A stretch of 64,000 nucleotides of DNA from CAVTBX01 sp963733135 (lineage in GTDB: Bacteria > Actinomycetota > Thermoleophilia > Gaiellales > Gaiellaceae). The stretch spans positions 186,001 to 250,000 of the forward strand of contig CAVTBX010000003.1 of NCBI GenBank assembly GCA_963733135.1, read 5' to 3'. A program made the position numbers and the translations under genes. The notes beneath the pieces are model-generated. The model saw only the letters and a list, made by a program, of their open reading frames with translations, was not told the origin of the DNA and ran no database searches. Shown one piece after another: positions 51,391 through 62,701 of the stretch (the first letter of the stretch is position 1; each line of letters starts with the position of its first letter).

Positions 51391-53558
51391 GGGCCGACCG
51401 AAGTTGTCTCGAGTGCACTCCGGTTTCCGGCGCCGTCCGAGCTCCGGACACTCACGGTGTCGACGCGCAACCGCCGCCAGACGCGATTTCGGCCAACCCG
51501 CCCGGCGACCCGGACGGTCGTCTCGCCGAACATGATTCGAGCGGGGCCGGCCTCGTCGAGCCGGAACGTGACCAGTGTCCCGCGACGAACACGCCGGGCG
51601 GCGAGATTCGTGACACGCGGGAGTTTCGTGTCGAGGCTCACCGGAGTGGGCGTCTTCCGTGTCCCCAGGCCCGACGTGGCTGCGAGAACGAGCTTGTAGA
51701 CGCCGTCGGATGCGGTCGACCCGTTCAGCGACCCATCCCAGACGAGTGTGTGCGCACCGGCTGCGAGGTGCCTCGAGAACACGGTCTCGGCCGGCGATCC
51801 ACTCGGCTTTGCCCTCAGCTCGACGTCTGCGCCCCGCGCGAGCACGAACGACGTCTCGACAACGTCCTTCCGCCCGTCTCCGTTCGGTGAAAAGCGCTTC
51901 GGTTTCACCCCGACAGAGCCGAGCGTCCGGTCGAGCTTTACCCGAATCTCGCGCGTATCGGACTGCTTGCCCGCCCGGGCTCGGATCCGAAGGGTGTACA
52001 GCCCGTCGGAAACCTCGGCTCCCGCGATAGTCGTCCCATTCCAAGCCGCACGATGAGCGCCGGGCGGCACGACCCTCCAGTCGCGCGCATGCCCGACGAT
52101 CTGTCCGGCCTCGTCGAAGACCGTGATCCTCACCTCCGCGGCGATCGACGTTCGCCACCTGAGCACAGTCCGGTCCGCCCAGCCGTCTCCGTTCGGCGAC
52201 AGCACACGGCGCGCAGCGGACGCCGAGAGGACCCTCAGCACCTCGCCCGGCGCAGGCGGCGGAACACCGCCCGACCCGACGAGCCCGGTTCCCTCGTACG
52301 CGTCTCCGGCCGAGACGACCCAGCGGTACGTTGCGGGGAGCGCCGCAGACGAGTCCCACGTCCAAGCGACCTTGGGCCCAGAGCCGGCGTGCTCGCCGAC
52401 GAGCTCGCCGGCGCCGTCGGTCATCGTGACACGCCACGAGCGGGCGGGATCGACAGTCGCCCGAACCCGCACCGGCCCTCCAAGCGAGCCCTTCGCACGC
52501 GGCCGGAAGATCTTCGTGCCCCCGTGTGCGCGAACGGAGCGGCCCAGCCGCCCGAGCTGACGCCAGAGGCCAGAGCCCGGGCACGTCGTCGGGCCCGTGT
52601 CGCGATGGCCGGAAACCGCGCGTAGACGGACGAGCCGCCCGGCGGGGTGCCTCGGGTTTCCGGCGGAGCGCCACAGGACCTTCGACGTGGGGTTGACGTG
52701 CGCGCGATCGAGACGCCAGGCGAGCAGTCGGACGAGCGCGCTCCGAGCCGTTGTCGGTATCCGCGACCCCGAGAAGCTTCCGAGAACCGCTACACCGACG
52801 CTGCCGGTGTTGAAGCCGAGCGCGTGAGCACCGACGACAGGTGAGTCGATCCCGCCTCCGCGTCCTTCGAAGATCTGGCCGAAGCGGTCGACGAGGAAGT
52901 TGTAGCCGATGTCGTTCCAGCCGTTGCCCTGAACGTGGTAGGCCTGGATGCCACGGACGATGGCAGCCGACTGCTCAGGGGAAGCGGGCTGTGCGCCGGC
53001 CGTGTGATGGACGACCGAGAACGCGACCCGTTCGGCGTAGTAGGGCCTCGCACGAACGATCGACTCGTTCGCGCCCCAGGCCGTTCGCGAGATGATCGCC
53101 GGCTGACCCGGGCGCGCGGCTCGGCCCGCCGAGCGCTCCTGCGTGACCCGGCTCGCGATGAAGAAGACCCTGGCTCTACGAACGTTGCCCGCCACGCTCA
53201 GCTGCAGGCGATTGGACGGCCCGACCCACACGGGGCTCCCGAGCCTCCAGCCACGCATCGGGTGTGCCTCCGCGCTGCTCGGGTCGGGGGCGTCCTCGCC
53301 TTCGGCACCGGCGTCGCGCCAGGGGCTCCAGGCACCTCCGGCCTTCGCCGCACGAACGAGCACCCGGCCGGGCCCCTGCCAGTGAACCGCCGCCATGGTG
53401 AAGCGAAAGGGGGCCCGTTCCGCCGGCAGTGTCCGCCAGCCCACGTCACCGCGAGCCGCAGGCAAGACGACGTCCGTGGACTCCAGGCGCACGCCCGCTG
53501 CGGCCGTCGACGGCAACACGGCGAACGCTACGGCTGCGACGAATACGACTCGATGCAC
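51387..53558 (-). CDS. Secreted N-acetylmuramoyl-L-alanine amidase with FlgD-like Ig repeats
   Basis: 723 aa from GTG 53558; ATG 53600 (737 aa) is possible. A signal peptide (VVFVAAVAFAVLPSTAAAG) is followed by a beta-rich N-terminal region, then an amidase-2/PGRP domain (ISRTAWGANESI, VVHHTAGAQPAS, GHRDTGPTTCPG: zinc ligands and active site). At least two C-terminal FlgD-type Ig repeats begin SPNGDGWADRT and SPNGDGRKDVV. It should cleave the amide between muramic acid and the stem peptide outside the cell; the repeats may bind wall or calcium. Confidence 0.9.
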   Translation of the reverse strand: MHRVVFVAAVAFAVLPSTAAAGVRLESTDVVLPAARGDVGWRTLPAERAPFRFTMAAVHWQGPGRVLVRAAKAGGAWSPWRDAGAEGEDAPDPSSAEAHPMRGWRLGSPVWVGPSNRLQLSVAGNVRRARVFFIASRVTQERSAGRAARPGQPAIISRTAWGANESIVRARPYYAERVAFSVVHHTAGAQPASPEQSAAIVRGIQAYHVQGNGWNDIGYNFLVDRFGQIFEGRGGGIDSPVVGAHALGFNTGSVGVAVLGSFSGSRIPTTARSALVRLLAWRLDRAHVNPTSKVLWRSAGNPRHPAGRLVRLRAVSGHRDTGPTTCPGSGLWRQLGRLGRSVRAHGGTKIFRPRAKGSLGGPVRVRATVDPARSWRVTMTDGAGELVGEHAGSGPKVAWTWDSSAALPATYRWVVSAGDAYEGTGLVGSGGVPPPAPGEVLRVLSASAARRVLSPNGDGWADRTVLRWRTSIAAEVRITVFDEAGQIVGHARDWRVVPPGAHRAAWNGTTIAGAEVSDGLYTLRIRARAGKQSDTREIRVKLDRTLGSVGVKPKRFSPNGDGRKDVVETSFVLARGADVELRAKPSGSPAETVFSRHLAAGAHTLVWDGSLNGSTASDGVYKLVLAATSGLGTRKTPTPVSLDTKLPRVTNLAARRVRRGTLVTFRLDEAGPARIMFGETTVRVAGRVGRNRVWRRLRVDTVSVRSSDGAGNRSALETTSVGP

Positions 53559-53653
53559 GACTGGAGTGCGACGAGGTGCGGCTCCCACCCAGCCACACAT
53601 CGGCTTACGAGGCAAGCAGCTGGAGGGTCGCCAGATAGAATGCTTACACCCCG

Positions 53654-54994
53654 ATGCGGAGTCTCCTTCGCGTCTCCTTGGTCGCCGCGATGCTCGGGCT
53701 TGCGGCAGGCGCGGCCGTGGCACAAGCCCAGACGGACGGGGATTCGGACGGATCGCCGCGCGTACTCGCGGTCGAGTTCGAGAACGACGTCAACCCTGTC
53801 ACGCAGGACTACCTGACGGACGCGATCGACCGGGCCAACGAGGAGGGCTTCCAAGCAGTCGTGTTCGTGACCGACACGCCGGGAGGCCTCGACTCGTCGA
53901 TGCGGGAGATCATCAAGGACATGCTCGCGTCCGAGGTGGCGGTCATCGTCTATGTCGCTCCGCCGGGCGCTCGCGCGGCCTCCGCCGGAGTCTTCCTCGC
54001 GATGGCCGCGGACGTCGCCGCGATGGCTCCGCAGACGAACCTCGGCTCTTCGACGCCCGTCGCGAGCGGCGGCGGAGAGATCCCGAGCGACCTCAAGCGC
54101 AAGGTGATCAATGACGCGGCCGCGTACATCTCCGAGCTGGCCCGCGAGCACAACCGGAATGCGGAGTGGGCCGAGCAAGCAGTCCGGAAGGCGGCGAACC
54201 TCGGTGCGCAGGAGGCACTCGAGATCGGAGTCGTCGACTACGTCGCGCCCACGTTGCCCGACCTCCTGAACGAGATCGACGGCGAGACGACGACGCCCAA
54301 GGGCATCGTGCTCGACACCGCAGGGGCCGAGATCGTGACGGTCGAGATGTCGCTCTGGAAGCGGATCCTCGACACCGTGATCGACCCGAACATCATCGTG
54401 CTCCTGATGTCGCTCGGGGTCCTCGGGCTCACCGTCGAGATCCTGAACCCCGGCCTAATCCTGCCCGGCACGGCAGGCGCCATCTCGCTCGTCGTCGGCC
54501 TCTACGGGCTTCAGGTGCTGCCGGTGAGCGCGGCCGGGGTCCTCCTCATGATCCTCGCGCTCGCGTTCTTCGTGGCGGAGGCGTTCGTCTCGGCCCACGG
54601 GGGCCTCGCGCTTGCGGGTGCGGTCAGCTTCGTGATCGGAGCGCTGCTTCTCTTCGACCCAGCGGGGGACGCATACCAAGTGTCGCTCCCTGTCGCGCTG
54701 GCAGTCGGCGGCACGCTGGCCGCTCTCACGATCTTTGCCGCCGCCAAGATCGTGCAGGTGCGGCGGACGCGTCCGCAAACCGGCATGGAGGAGCTGGTCG
54801 GCGAGGAGGGCGTGACCCGCGAAGGGCTCGCGCCTGAGGGCCTCGTCTTCGTGCACGGCGAGCTCTGGCGGGCGGGCACCGCCGAGGGGCCGATTCCAGC
54901 CGGGACGCCGGTGGTGGTCGAGGCCATTGGCGACGATCTGACGCTGACGGTCCGCCGGGTCACCGAGCCGGCGGCTGCTCCCACTGCGGTCTAG
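53654..54994 (+). CDS. NfeD-family membrane-bound ClpP-class serine protease
   Basis: 446 aa from ATG 53654. A signal peptide precedes the ClpP-like protease domain: DTPGGLDSSMREI, the nucleophile Ser in RAASAGVFLAMAAD and the general-base Lys in SDLKRKVINDA. Four to five TM segments (about 225-375) and a C-terminal OB-fold NfeD domain follow (MEELVGEEGVTREGL). Such proteins pair with slipins, cutting the slipin C-terminus in membrane quality control. The slipin gene is next, 22 bp away. Confidence 0.93.
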   Translation: MRSLLRVSLVAAMLGLAAGAAVAQAQTDGDSDGSPRVLAVEFENDVNPVTQDYLTDAIDRANEEGFQAVVFVTDTPGGLDSSMREIIKDMLASEVAVIVYVAPPGARAASAGVFLAMAADVAAMAPQTNLGSSTPVASGGGEIPSDLKRKVINDAAAYISELAREHNRNAEWAEQAVRKAANLGAQEALEIGVVDYVAPTLPDLLNEIDGETTTPKGIVLDTAGAEIVTVEMSLWKRILDTVIDPNIIVLLMSLGVLGLTVEILNPGLILPGTAGAISLVVGLYGLQVLPVSAAGVLLMILALAFFVAEAFVSAHGGLALAGAVSFVIGALLLFDPAGDAYQVSLPVALAVGGTLAALTIFAAAKIVQVRRTRPQTGMEELVGEEGVTREGLAPEGLVFVHGELWRAGTAEGPIPAGTPVVVEAIGDDLTLTVRRVTEPAAAPTAV

Positions 54995-55016
54995 ACGAGC
55001 CGCGTAGGATGACGAT

Positions 55017-55799
55017 ATGACCGCCGGGCTCATCGCCGTCGCCGCAGTCGTTCTCGTCATCGTCCTCATCCTCGCGGCGTCGGTTCGGGTCGCGCGGGAG
55101 TACGAGCGCGGCGTCATCTTCCGTCTCGGCCGCCTTCTGTCGCCGCCCAAGGGTCCAGGGCTCTTCTTCCTCATCCCCATCATCGACAAGATGGTCCGGG
55201 TCGATCTGCGAACGGTGACGCTGAACGTGCCCCCGCAGGAGGTGATTACGCGCGACAACGTGCCGGTGCGCGTGAATGCAGTCGCGTACTTCCGGATCGT
55301 CGACCCGGAGAGGGCGATCGTGCAGGTCGAGCAGTACATGGTCGCGACGTCGCAGATCGCTCAGACGACGCTCCGGAGCGTGCTCGGCCAGCACCAGCTC
55401 GACGAGCTCCTCTCGGAGCGAGACAAGATCAACGCGATCCTGCAGCAGATCATCGACGACGCCACGTCACCGTGGGGGATCAAGGTTTCGATCGTCGAGG
55501 TGAAGGACGTCGAGATCCCAGGCGGCATGCAGCGGGCCATGGCACGCCAGGCCGAGGCCGAGCGCGAGCGGCGCGCCAAGGTCATCGCTGCGGAAGGCGA
55601 GGCTCAGGCGTCCGAGCGGCTGAAGGATGCAGCCAACGTCCTCAGCGAGAACCCGATCTCGATTCAGCTCCGCTACTTGCAGACGATGCTCGAGATCAGC
55701 TCGGAGCGCTCCTCCATGATCATCCTCCCGCTCCCTCTCGACCTCGTAAGGCCCCTCCTCGACATGGCCGATCGCGCCTCCTCGAGGGATTCGGCCTGA
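55017..55799 (+). CDS. Slipin/stomatin-like SPFH-domain protein
   Basis: 260 aa from ATG 55017. One N-terminal TM segment precedes the SPFH core (VAREYERGVIFRLGRLLSPPKGPGLFFLIP; VTLNVPPQEVITRDNVPVRVNAVAYFRI), then a coiled coil (MARQAEAERERRAKVIAAEGE). It assembles into membrane microdomain scaffolds and is the usual partner of NfeD proteases. TAGGAT 6 bp before ATG could be a -10 for an internal leaderless transcript. Its stop overlaps the CTG start of galT. Confidence 0.94.
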   Translation: MTAGLIAVAAVVLVIVLILAASVRVAREYERGVIFRLGRLLSPPKGPGLFFLIPIIDKMVRVDLRTVTLNVPPQEVITRDNVPVRVNAVAYFRIVDPERAIVQVEQYMVATSQIAQTTLRSVLGQHQLDELLSERDKINAILQQIIDDATSPWGIKVSIVEVKDVEIPGGMQRAMARQAEAERERRAKVIAAEGEAQASERLKDAANVLSENPISIQLRYLQTMLEISSERSSMIILPLPLDLVRPLLDMADRASSRDSA

Positions 55800-56695
55800 G
55801 TCAGCCAGCAGCCGGCGCACTTCGCCGCGATCCGCTTTCGGGCCGCTGGACTGTGATAGCGCCCGGCCGCGCACGGCGTCCGGGCGCAGCTGCGAAACGC
55901 GCCGACGACGCAGCCGGAGCCGATCCGGCCGACTGCCCGTTTTGCGAGGGCCACGAGGACCGGACGCCGCCCGAGACTTTCGCGGTGGCCCGCTGCGACC
56001 GCGAGCCCGGCACGCCCGGCTGGATCACCCGGGTCGTCCCGAATCTCTATCCGGCCCTCGAACGGCAGGAGGTCGTGGTGCACTCGCCGCGGCACGTCAG
56101 GAGCATCGCCGAGCTGGAGCGCGAGGAGGTTCATGCGGTTGCGGAGGCGTGGGGCGCCCGCGCGCTTGCGGCCCGCGAGGAAGGTCTCGGCTACCTGCAT
56201 GCGTTCGTGAACGAGGGCCGCGACGCCGGCGCCTCGCTCGCACACTCGCACTCCCAGCTCGCTTGGGTAGGCGACCGTCCCCCTGCGGTGACCCAGGAGG
56301 AGGGCGGCCCGTGCCGCGTCTGCGAGCTCGTGACGCGCGAGATCGAGGAGGGCACGCGCCTGGTGCTCGAGCACGACGAGCTCCTCCTCGTCTCGGCGTA
56401 CGCCGGCAGGCTTCCTTACGAGTGCGTACTCGCTCCCCGCGAGCACACGAGCGGCTCGGCGTTCGACTCGCCGCTCCTCGCCCCCGCGCTCGAGCTACTG
56501 GCCGAGGCAGCCCGGCGCGTGCACAGCCTCGAAGGTCGCGTGCCGTTGAACGCCTGGCTTCACGACGGCGACCACTGGCACCTCGAGCTCCTGCCGCGAA
56601 TCTCGATCTTCGCCGGGCTCGAGCTCGGCGCCGGCGTCTACGTCAACACGCTCGTGCCCGAGGAGGCAGCCGCGCGGCTGCGAAGCGTCTCCTAG
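55796..56695 (+). CDS. galT: Galactose-1-phosphate uridylyltransferase (CTG start)
   Basis: 299 aa if started at CTG 55796, which overlaps the slipin stop as CTGA and lies 7 bp after Shine-Dalgarno GAGGG (55784-55788). The conserved N-terminus LRRDPLSGRWTVIAPGR begins 8 codons later, and no ATG/GTG/TTG lies between CTG and that block; GTG 55850 would delete it. CPFCEGHE gives a zinc site and LAHSHSQLAWV the HxHxQ catalytic motif. It exchanges UMP between UDP-glucose and galactose-1-phosphate. The TAG shares CTAG with the convergent regulator gene. Confidence 0.9.
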   Translation: MSQPAAGALRRDPLSGRWTVIAPGRARRPGAAAKRADDAAGADPADCPFCEGHEDRTPPETFAVARCDREPGTPGWITRVVPNLYPALERQEVVVHSPRHVRSIAELEREEVHAVAEAWGARALAAREEGLGYLHAFVNEGRDAGASLAHSHSQLAWVGDRPPAVTQEEGGPCRVCELVTREIEEGTRLVLEHDELLLVSAYAGRLPYECVLAPREHTSGSAFDSPLLAPALELLAEAARRVHSLEGRVPLNAWLHDGDHWHLELLPRISIFAGLELGAGVYVNTLVPEEAAARLRSVS

Positions 56696-56997
56696 GAGAC
56701 CGCGCCGTTGCCGTCAGCGCGTTCGCGCTTGAACTCGTAGGCGGCGTCGATCGCAGCCGTCAAGTTCAAGCCCTTGTCCTTCGCCTGCTTGATCAGCATC
56801 ACTGTCTCGAGTGCGTCCATGTCGTAGATCCGCTGCTTGCGGCCCTTCGTCGGAATCTGGGCCTTGTTCGTCCAGTAGTCGAGCTGCATCTTGGAGATGC
56901 CCGCGACCTGGCACACCTGGCCGAGGTAGAGCTCGATCTTGTCGAGGTGCTCGGCGAGGTCGATCGGTTCGAGGAGGTCGACCTGTCTGGTCGCTAT
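56692..56997 (-). CDS. MerR-like HTH regulator with non-standard start
   Basis: GTG 56916 would give 74 aa but begins inside the first helix of the HTH (LGQVCQVAGISKMQLDYWTNKAQIP). In-frame sequence upstream (TRQVDLLEPIDLAEHLDKIELYLGQ) looks coding and has no stop until 57040, but contains no ATG/GTG/TTG. ATA at 56997, 8 bp after Shine-Dalgarno GAAAGGG (57012-57006), is the best-placed start (101 aa). The rest (RIYDMDALETVMLIKQAKDKGLNL) is the MerR wing and dimer region. Targets unknown. It is next to gyrA and convergent with galT. Confidence 0.65.
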   Translation of the reverse strand: MATRQVDLLEPIDLAEHLDKIELYLGQVCQVAGISKMQLDYWTNKAQIPTKGRKQRIYDMDALETVMLIKQAKDKGLNLTAAIDAAYEFKRERADGNGAVS

Positions 56998-57094
56998 CGG
57001 AAGTGCCCTTTCAGCGGTCGCGGTGGCCCGGCGATCACCCTAACAGCGGCCGAGCCGAAAATCTGCCGAATCCGGGGCGAACCCGGGCGGGAAC

Positions 57095-59650
<2,556 letters not shown>

Positions 59651-59781
59651 GCGGGCCGGCCCTCCACGGCACAGTGTTGGAGGCGCGCAGCGCCGGGCAA
59701 ATCGCGCCGCCCTTTGCGCGATTTGTATGGAGCAACCGGCTTTCGCCGGTTGCGTTCACATCGCGCGAAACCACAACCACG
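59651..59781. other. gyrB-gyrA spacer with two strong hairpins
   Basis: 131 bp containing two perfect inverted repeats: AAATCGCGC (59699-59707) / GCGCGATTT (59716-59724), and GCAACCGGC (59732-59740) / GCCGGTTGC (59745-59753) with a TTTC loop. Both would fold in the gyrBA transcript. They could be terminators/attenuators or mRNA-processing sites that set GyrA:GyrB output. No promoter was identified with confidence. Confidence 0.6.
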
Positions 59782-62181
59782 TCAGACATCCAAGAACCTG
59801 ACGTCCCGGGCGTTCTGTTCGATGAACGCGCGGCGCGGCTCGACCTGGTCGCCCATGAGCATCGAGAAGATCCGGTCGGCCATGTGCGCGTCCTCGACCT
59901 CGACGCGCATGAGCGTGCGCATCGACGGGTCCATCGTCGTCTCCCAGAGCTCCTGCGGGTTCATCTCGCCGAGGCCCTTGAAGCGGCTGATCTGGATGCC
60001 CTCCTTGGCGAGCTCGAGCGCGACATCTCGCAGCTCGTGGAACGTCTCGATATGACGGGCTCGCTTGCCGAGCACGATGTCGAAGGGCGGCCGGCCGACT
60101 GCCTTCACGACCTCGTCGTAGGCGCGGCGCAGCCCGGCGTAGGAGTCGTGCGCAAAGAGCGCGTCGGGAACGTCGACGTGGCTCGCCGCGCTCGTGTCCT
60201 TCTCGACCACACGGATGCGAAGCGAGTCGGGCAGGCGCGGGTCGACCGCCTCGAGCGCGTAACCGTTGACCGAGAGCGCATCAAGCGCGTCTCGCACGGC
60301 GTCGGCGTTCGCGTAATCCATCTCCACGAGCCGGTGCTCGACGGCGAAGCGGCCCGGCGTCGGGTACTCGCGGAACTCTGAGTCGACCTTCGCGAGCCAG
60401 CCGTCGAACGTGTGGAGGCGCTTGGTGAACGTGCCCCACTTCGCCTCGGTCAGCCGAGACGTCTCGCCGTCGCGGTCTGTGACCTCCATGTCTTTCACAC
60501 GCTCACGCACGAGAAGCTCCTCGAACTGCGACTCCTTCTCGACGTACTGCTCCTGGTTCCCGACCTTCACGCGGTAGAGGGGCGGAACCGCGATGTACAC
60601 GTAGCCGCCTTCCACAAGCTCCTTCATGTTCCGGTAGAGAAACGTGAGGATGAGCGTGCGGATGTGCGAGCCGTCCACGTCGGCATCCGTCATCACGATG
60701 ACCCGGTGGTAACGAAGCTTCTCGAGGTCGAGCTCGTCGCCGATCCCCGGCCCGATCGCCGTGATGATCGCCTGGATCTCCGCGTTCGAGAGCACCTTGT
60801 TGATGCGGTTCTTCTCAGAGTTGATGACCTTCCCGCGAAGCGGGAGGATCGCCTGGAACTGGCGGTCTCGGGCCTCGACCGCAGAGCCGCCGGCCGAGTT
60901 GCCCTCGACGAGGTAGAGCTCGGCCTCGGCCGGGTCACGCGTCTGGCAGTCCGCCAGCTTGCCGGGGAGCGAGCCGGCGTCGAGGGCGCCCTTGCGGCGC
61001 GTCAGCTCCCGTGCCTTCCGCGCCGCCTGGCGTGCGTTTCGGGCAGCAACGGCCTTCGTGACAATCTGCCTCGCGTCAGTCGGGTTCTCCTCGAGGAACT
61101 CGGCGAGCTTCTGGTTGACCGTCTGCTCGACGAGCCCACGCACCCAGGGGTTCCCGAGCTTCGTCTTCGTCTGCCCTTCGAACTGCGGGTCCTGGAGCTT
61201 CACAGATATGACCGCGGCAAGTCCCTCCCGGACGTCCTCGCCCTCGAGATTCTCTTCCTTCTCTTTCAGAAGCCCCTTGTCGCGGGCGTACTTGTTGAGC
61301 GTGCCGGTGAGCGCCGCCTTGAAGCCCGAGAGGTGCGTGCCGCCCTCGTGGGTATTGATGTTGTTCGCGAACGAGAAGACCGAATCGACATACGAGGAGT
61401 TCCATTGCATCGCGATCTCGACGGCGCCGTCGTCGGCTGAGCCCTCGAAGTAGACGACGTGCTTGTGCACCTCGTCCTTCGTATCGTTGATGTAGGCGAC
61501 GAAGTCGCGGATGCCGCCCTCGTAGTGGAACTCGTGCTTCTCGCCGTCGGCGCGCTCGTCGACGAGGCAGATGCGCAGGCCGCGGGTGAGGAACGCCGTC
61601 TCACGGAGGCGCTGGACGAGCGTCTCGATCGACCATTCGATCTCCTCGAAGATCTCATCGTCGGGCAGAAACTTGATGGTCGTTCCGGTGTCGTCCTTCT
61701 CGACCGCTCCGAGCTCCACCATGTCGCCGTTCGGGACACCGCGCGTGAACTCCTGGCGGTAGTGCTTCCCGTCTCGCCGCACGTCGGCGACGAGCCATTC
61801 GGAGAGCGCGTTCACGACCGAGACGCCGACGCCGTGGAGCCCGCCGGAAACCTTGTACCCCTCGCCGCCGAACTTGCCGCCGGCGTGCAGCTTCGTGAGG
61901 ACGATCTCGAGCGCCGGGCGGCCCTGCTCGGCCATGACGTCGACCGGGATCCCGGACCCCCAGTCGCGAACCGTCACCGAGTTGTCCGGATGGAGCGTGG
62001 CCTCGACCCGCTCGTTCCGTCCCGCGAGCGCCTCGTCGACCGAGTTGTCGACGACCTCGTAGATCAGGTGATGGAGGCCGCGCGAGCCGGTCGAGCCGAT
62101 GTACATCCCCGGGCGGAGCCGGACCGGCTCGAGCCCCTCGAGAACGGTGATGTCCTTGGCGGTGTATGTGGTCTCTGTCAT
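59782..62181 (-). CDS. gyrB: DNA gyrase subunit B (long, insert-containing form)
   Basis: 799 aa from ATG 62181. The GHKL ATPase domain (EVVDNSVDEALAG, DWGSGIPVD, GLHGVGVSVVNAL) is followed by the transducer and the TOPRIM domain (LVEGNSAGGSA, VMTDADVDGSHIRTL), and it ends SRFKGLGEMNPQELWETTMDP. Between about residues 545 and 715 there is a roughly 160-aa insert of the kind found in E. coli GyrB (804 aa); most actinobacterial GyrB are about 650-690 aa. It powers supercoiling with ATP. Confidence 0.97.
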   Translation of the reverse strand: MTETTYTAKDITVLEGLEPVRLRPGMYIGSTGSRGLHHLIYEVVDNSVDEALAGRNERVEATLHPDNSVTVRDWGSGIPVDVMAEQGRPALEIVLTKLHAGGKFGGEGYKVSGGLHGVGVSVVNALSEWLVADVRRDGKHYRQEFTRGVPNGDMVELGAVEKDDTGTTIKFLPDDEIFEEIEWSIETLVQRLRETAFLTRGLRICLVDERADGEKHEFHYEGGIRDFVAYINDTKDEVHKHVVYFEGSADDGAVEIAMQWNSSYVDSVFSFANNINTHEGGTHLSGFKAALTGTLNKYARDKGLLKEKEENLEGEDVREGLAAVISVKLQDPQFEGQTKTKLGNPWVRGLVEQTVNQKLAEFLEENPTDARQIVTKAVAARNARQAARKARELTRRKGALDAGSLPGKLADCQTRDPAEAELYLVEGNSAGGSAVEARDRQFQAILPLRGKVINSEKNRINKVLSNAEIQAIITAIGPGIGDELDLEKLRYHRVIVMTDADVDGSHIRTLILTFLYRNMKELVEGGYVYIAVPPLYRVKVGNQEQYVEKESQFEELLVRERVKDMEVTDRDGETSRLTEAKWGTFTKRLHTFDGWLAKVDSEFREYPTPGRFAVEHRLVEMDYANADAVRDALDALSVNGYALEAVDPRLPDSLRIRVVEKDTSAASHVDVPDALFAHDSYAGLRRAYDEVVKAVGRPPFDIVLGKRARHIETFHELRDVALELAKEGIQISRFKGLGEMNPQELWETTMDPSMRTLMRVEVEDAHMADRIFSMLMGDQVEPRRAFIEQNARDVRFLDV

Positions 62182-62248
62182 GAAAAAAGCCCTGGAAACG
62201 GGCCTAAAATCACCACTGGCTAGTGTACCAGACCAGCCGGTCGTCTCG
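62182..62248 (-). promoter_or_regulatory. gyrB promoter region
   Basis: A -10-like TACACT reads on the minus strand at 62227-62222, about 40 bp before the gyrB ATG, giving a leader of roughly 34 nt. No Shine-Dalgarno is obvious; the start is preceded by GGGCTTTTTTC. No convincing -35. The spacer separates gyrB from the dciA stop. Confidence 0.45.
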
Positions 62249-62701
62249 TCATCGCAAAAGACTCGCGGCCGCGGCCCTCGCGACCAGCTCGCGGAGCTCG
62301 GGATCGCTGATCGGAGCGGCGATCTCGGTGCCCATCGCCTGCTCTCTCGGGCCCGGGCGCCGCGGTCGGCTAGACGAAGTCGCCACACTCTCGGCGCCCT
62401 TCTCCGGCAGCCTGCCGACGGCGAATCGGAGGTGGGTCGGCCCACCGTCCTCGAGCTGCTCGGAGAGCCGGGCGCGAATCGTCTCCTCAAGCTGGGTGAG
62501 CTCGAAGGCCCAGGCGCTCGAACTCGTGGCGACGTGCAGCGTCCCGTCCCTGGCTACTCGAGCCGGCCACGCGTTGTCGGCGATCGCCTGACCCACGGCC
62601 CCGGGCCAGGCCGCAACGATCTCCGCCATCCTGCCCTGCGGGCCGAACCGGCCCAGCTCGCGGCTGATCTCCTCGCCGATCGGCTGCGGGCCCCAGGTCA
62701 C
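62249..62701 (-). CDS. dciA: DUF721/DciA-family protein
   Basis: 150 aa from GTG 62701 (GTGA overlap with recF). The N-terminal DUF721 domain is recognisable in MAEIVAAWPGAVGQAIADNAWPARVARDGTLHVATSSSAWAFELTQLEETI; the C-terminal third is disordered and basic. DciA proteins are the widespread loaders or partners of the replicative helicase DnaB, replacing DnaC. The location between recF and gyrB near the origin fits. Confidence 0.88.
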   Translation of the reverse strand: MTWGPQPIGEEISRELGRFGPQGRMAEIVAAWPGAVGQAIADNAWPARVARDGTLHVATSSSAWAFELTQLEETIRARLSEQLEDGGPTHLRFAVGRLPEKGAESVATSSSRPRRPGPREQAMGTEIAAPISDPELRELVARAAAASLLR

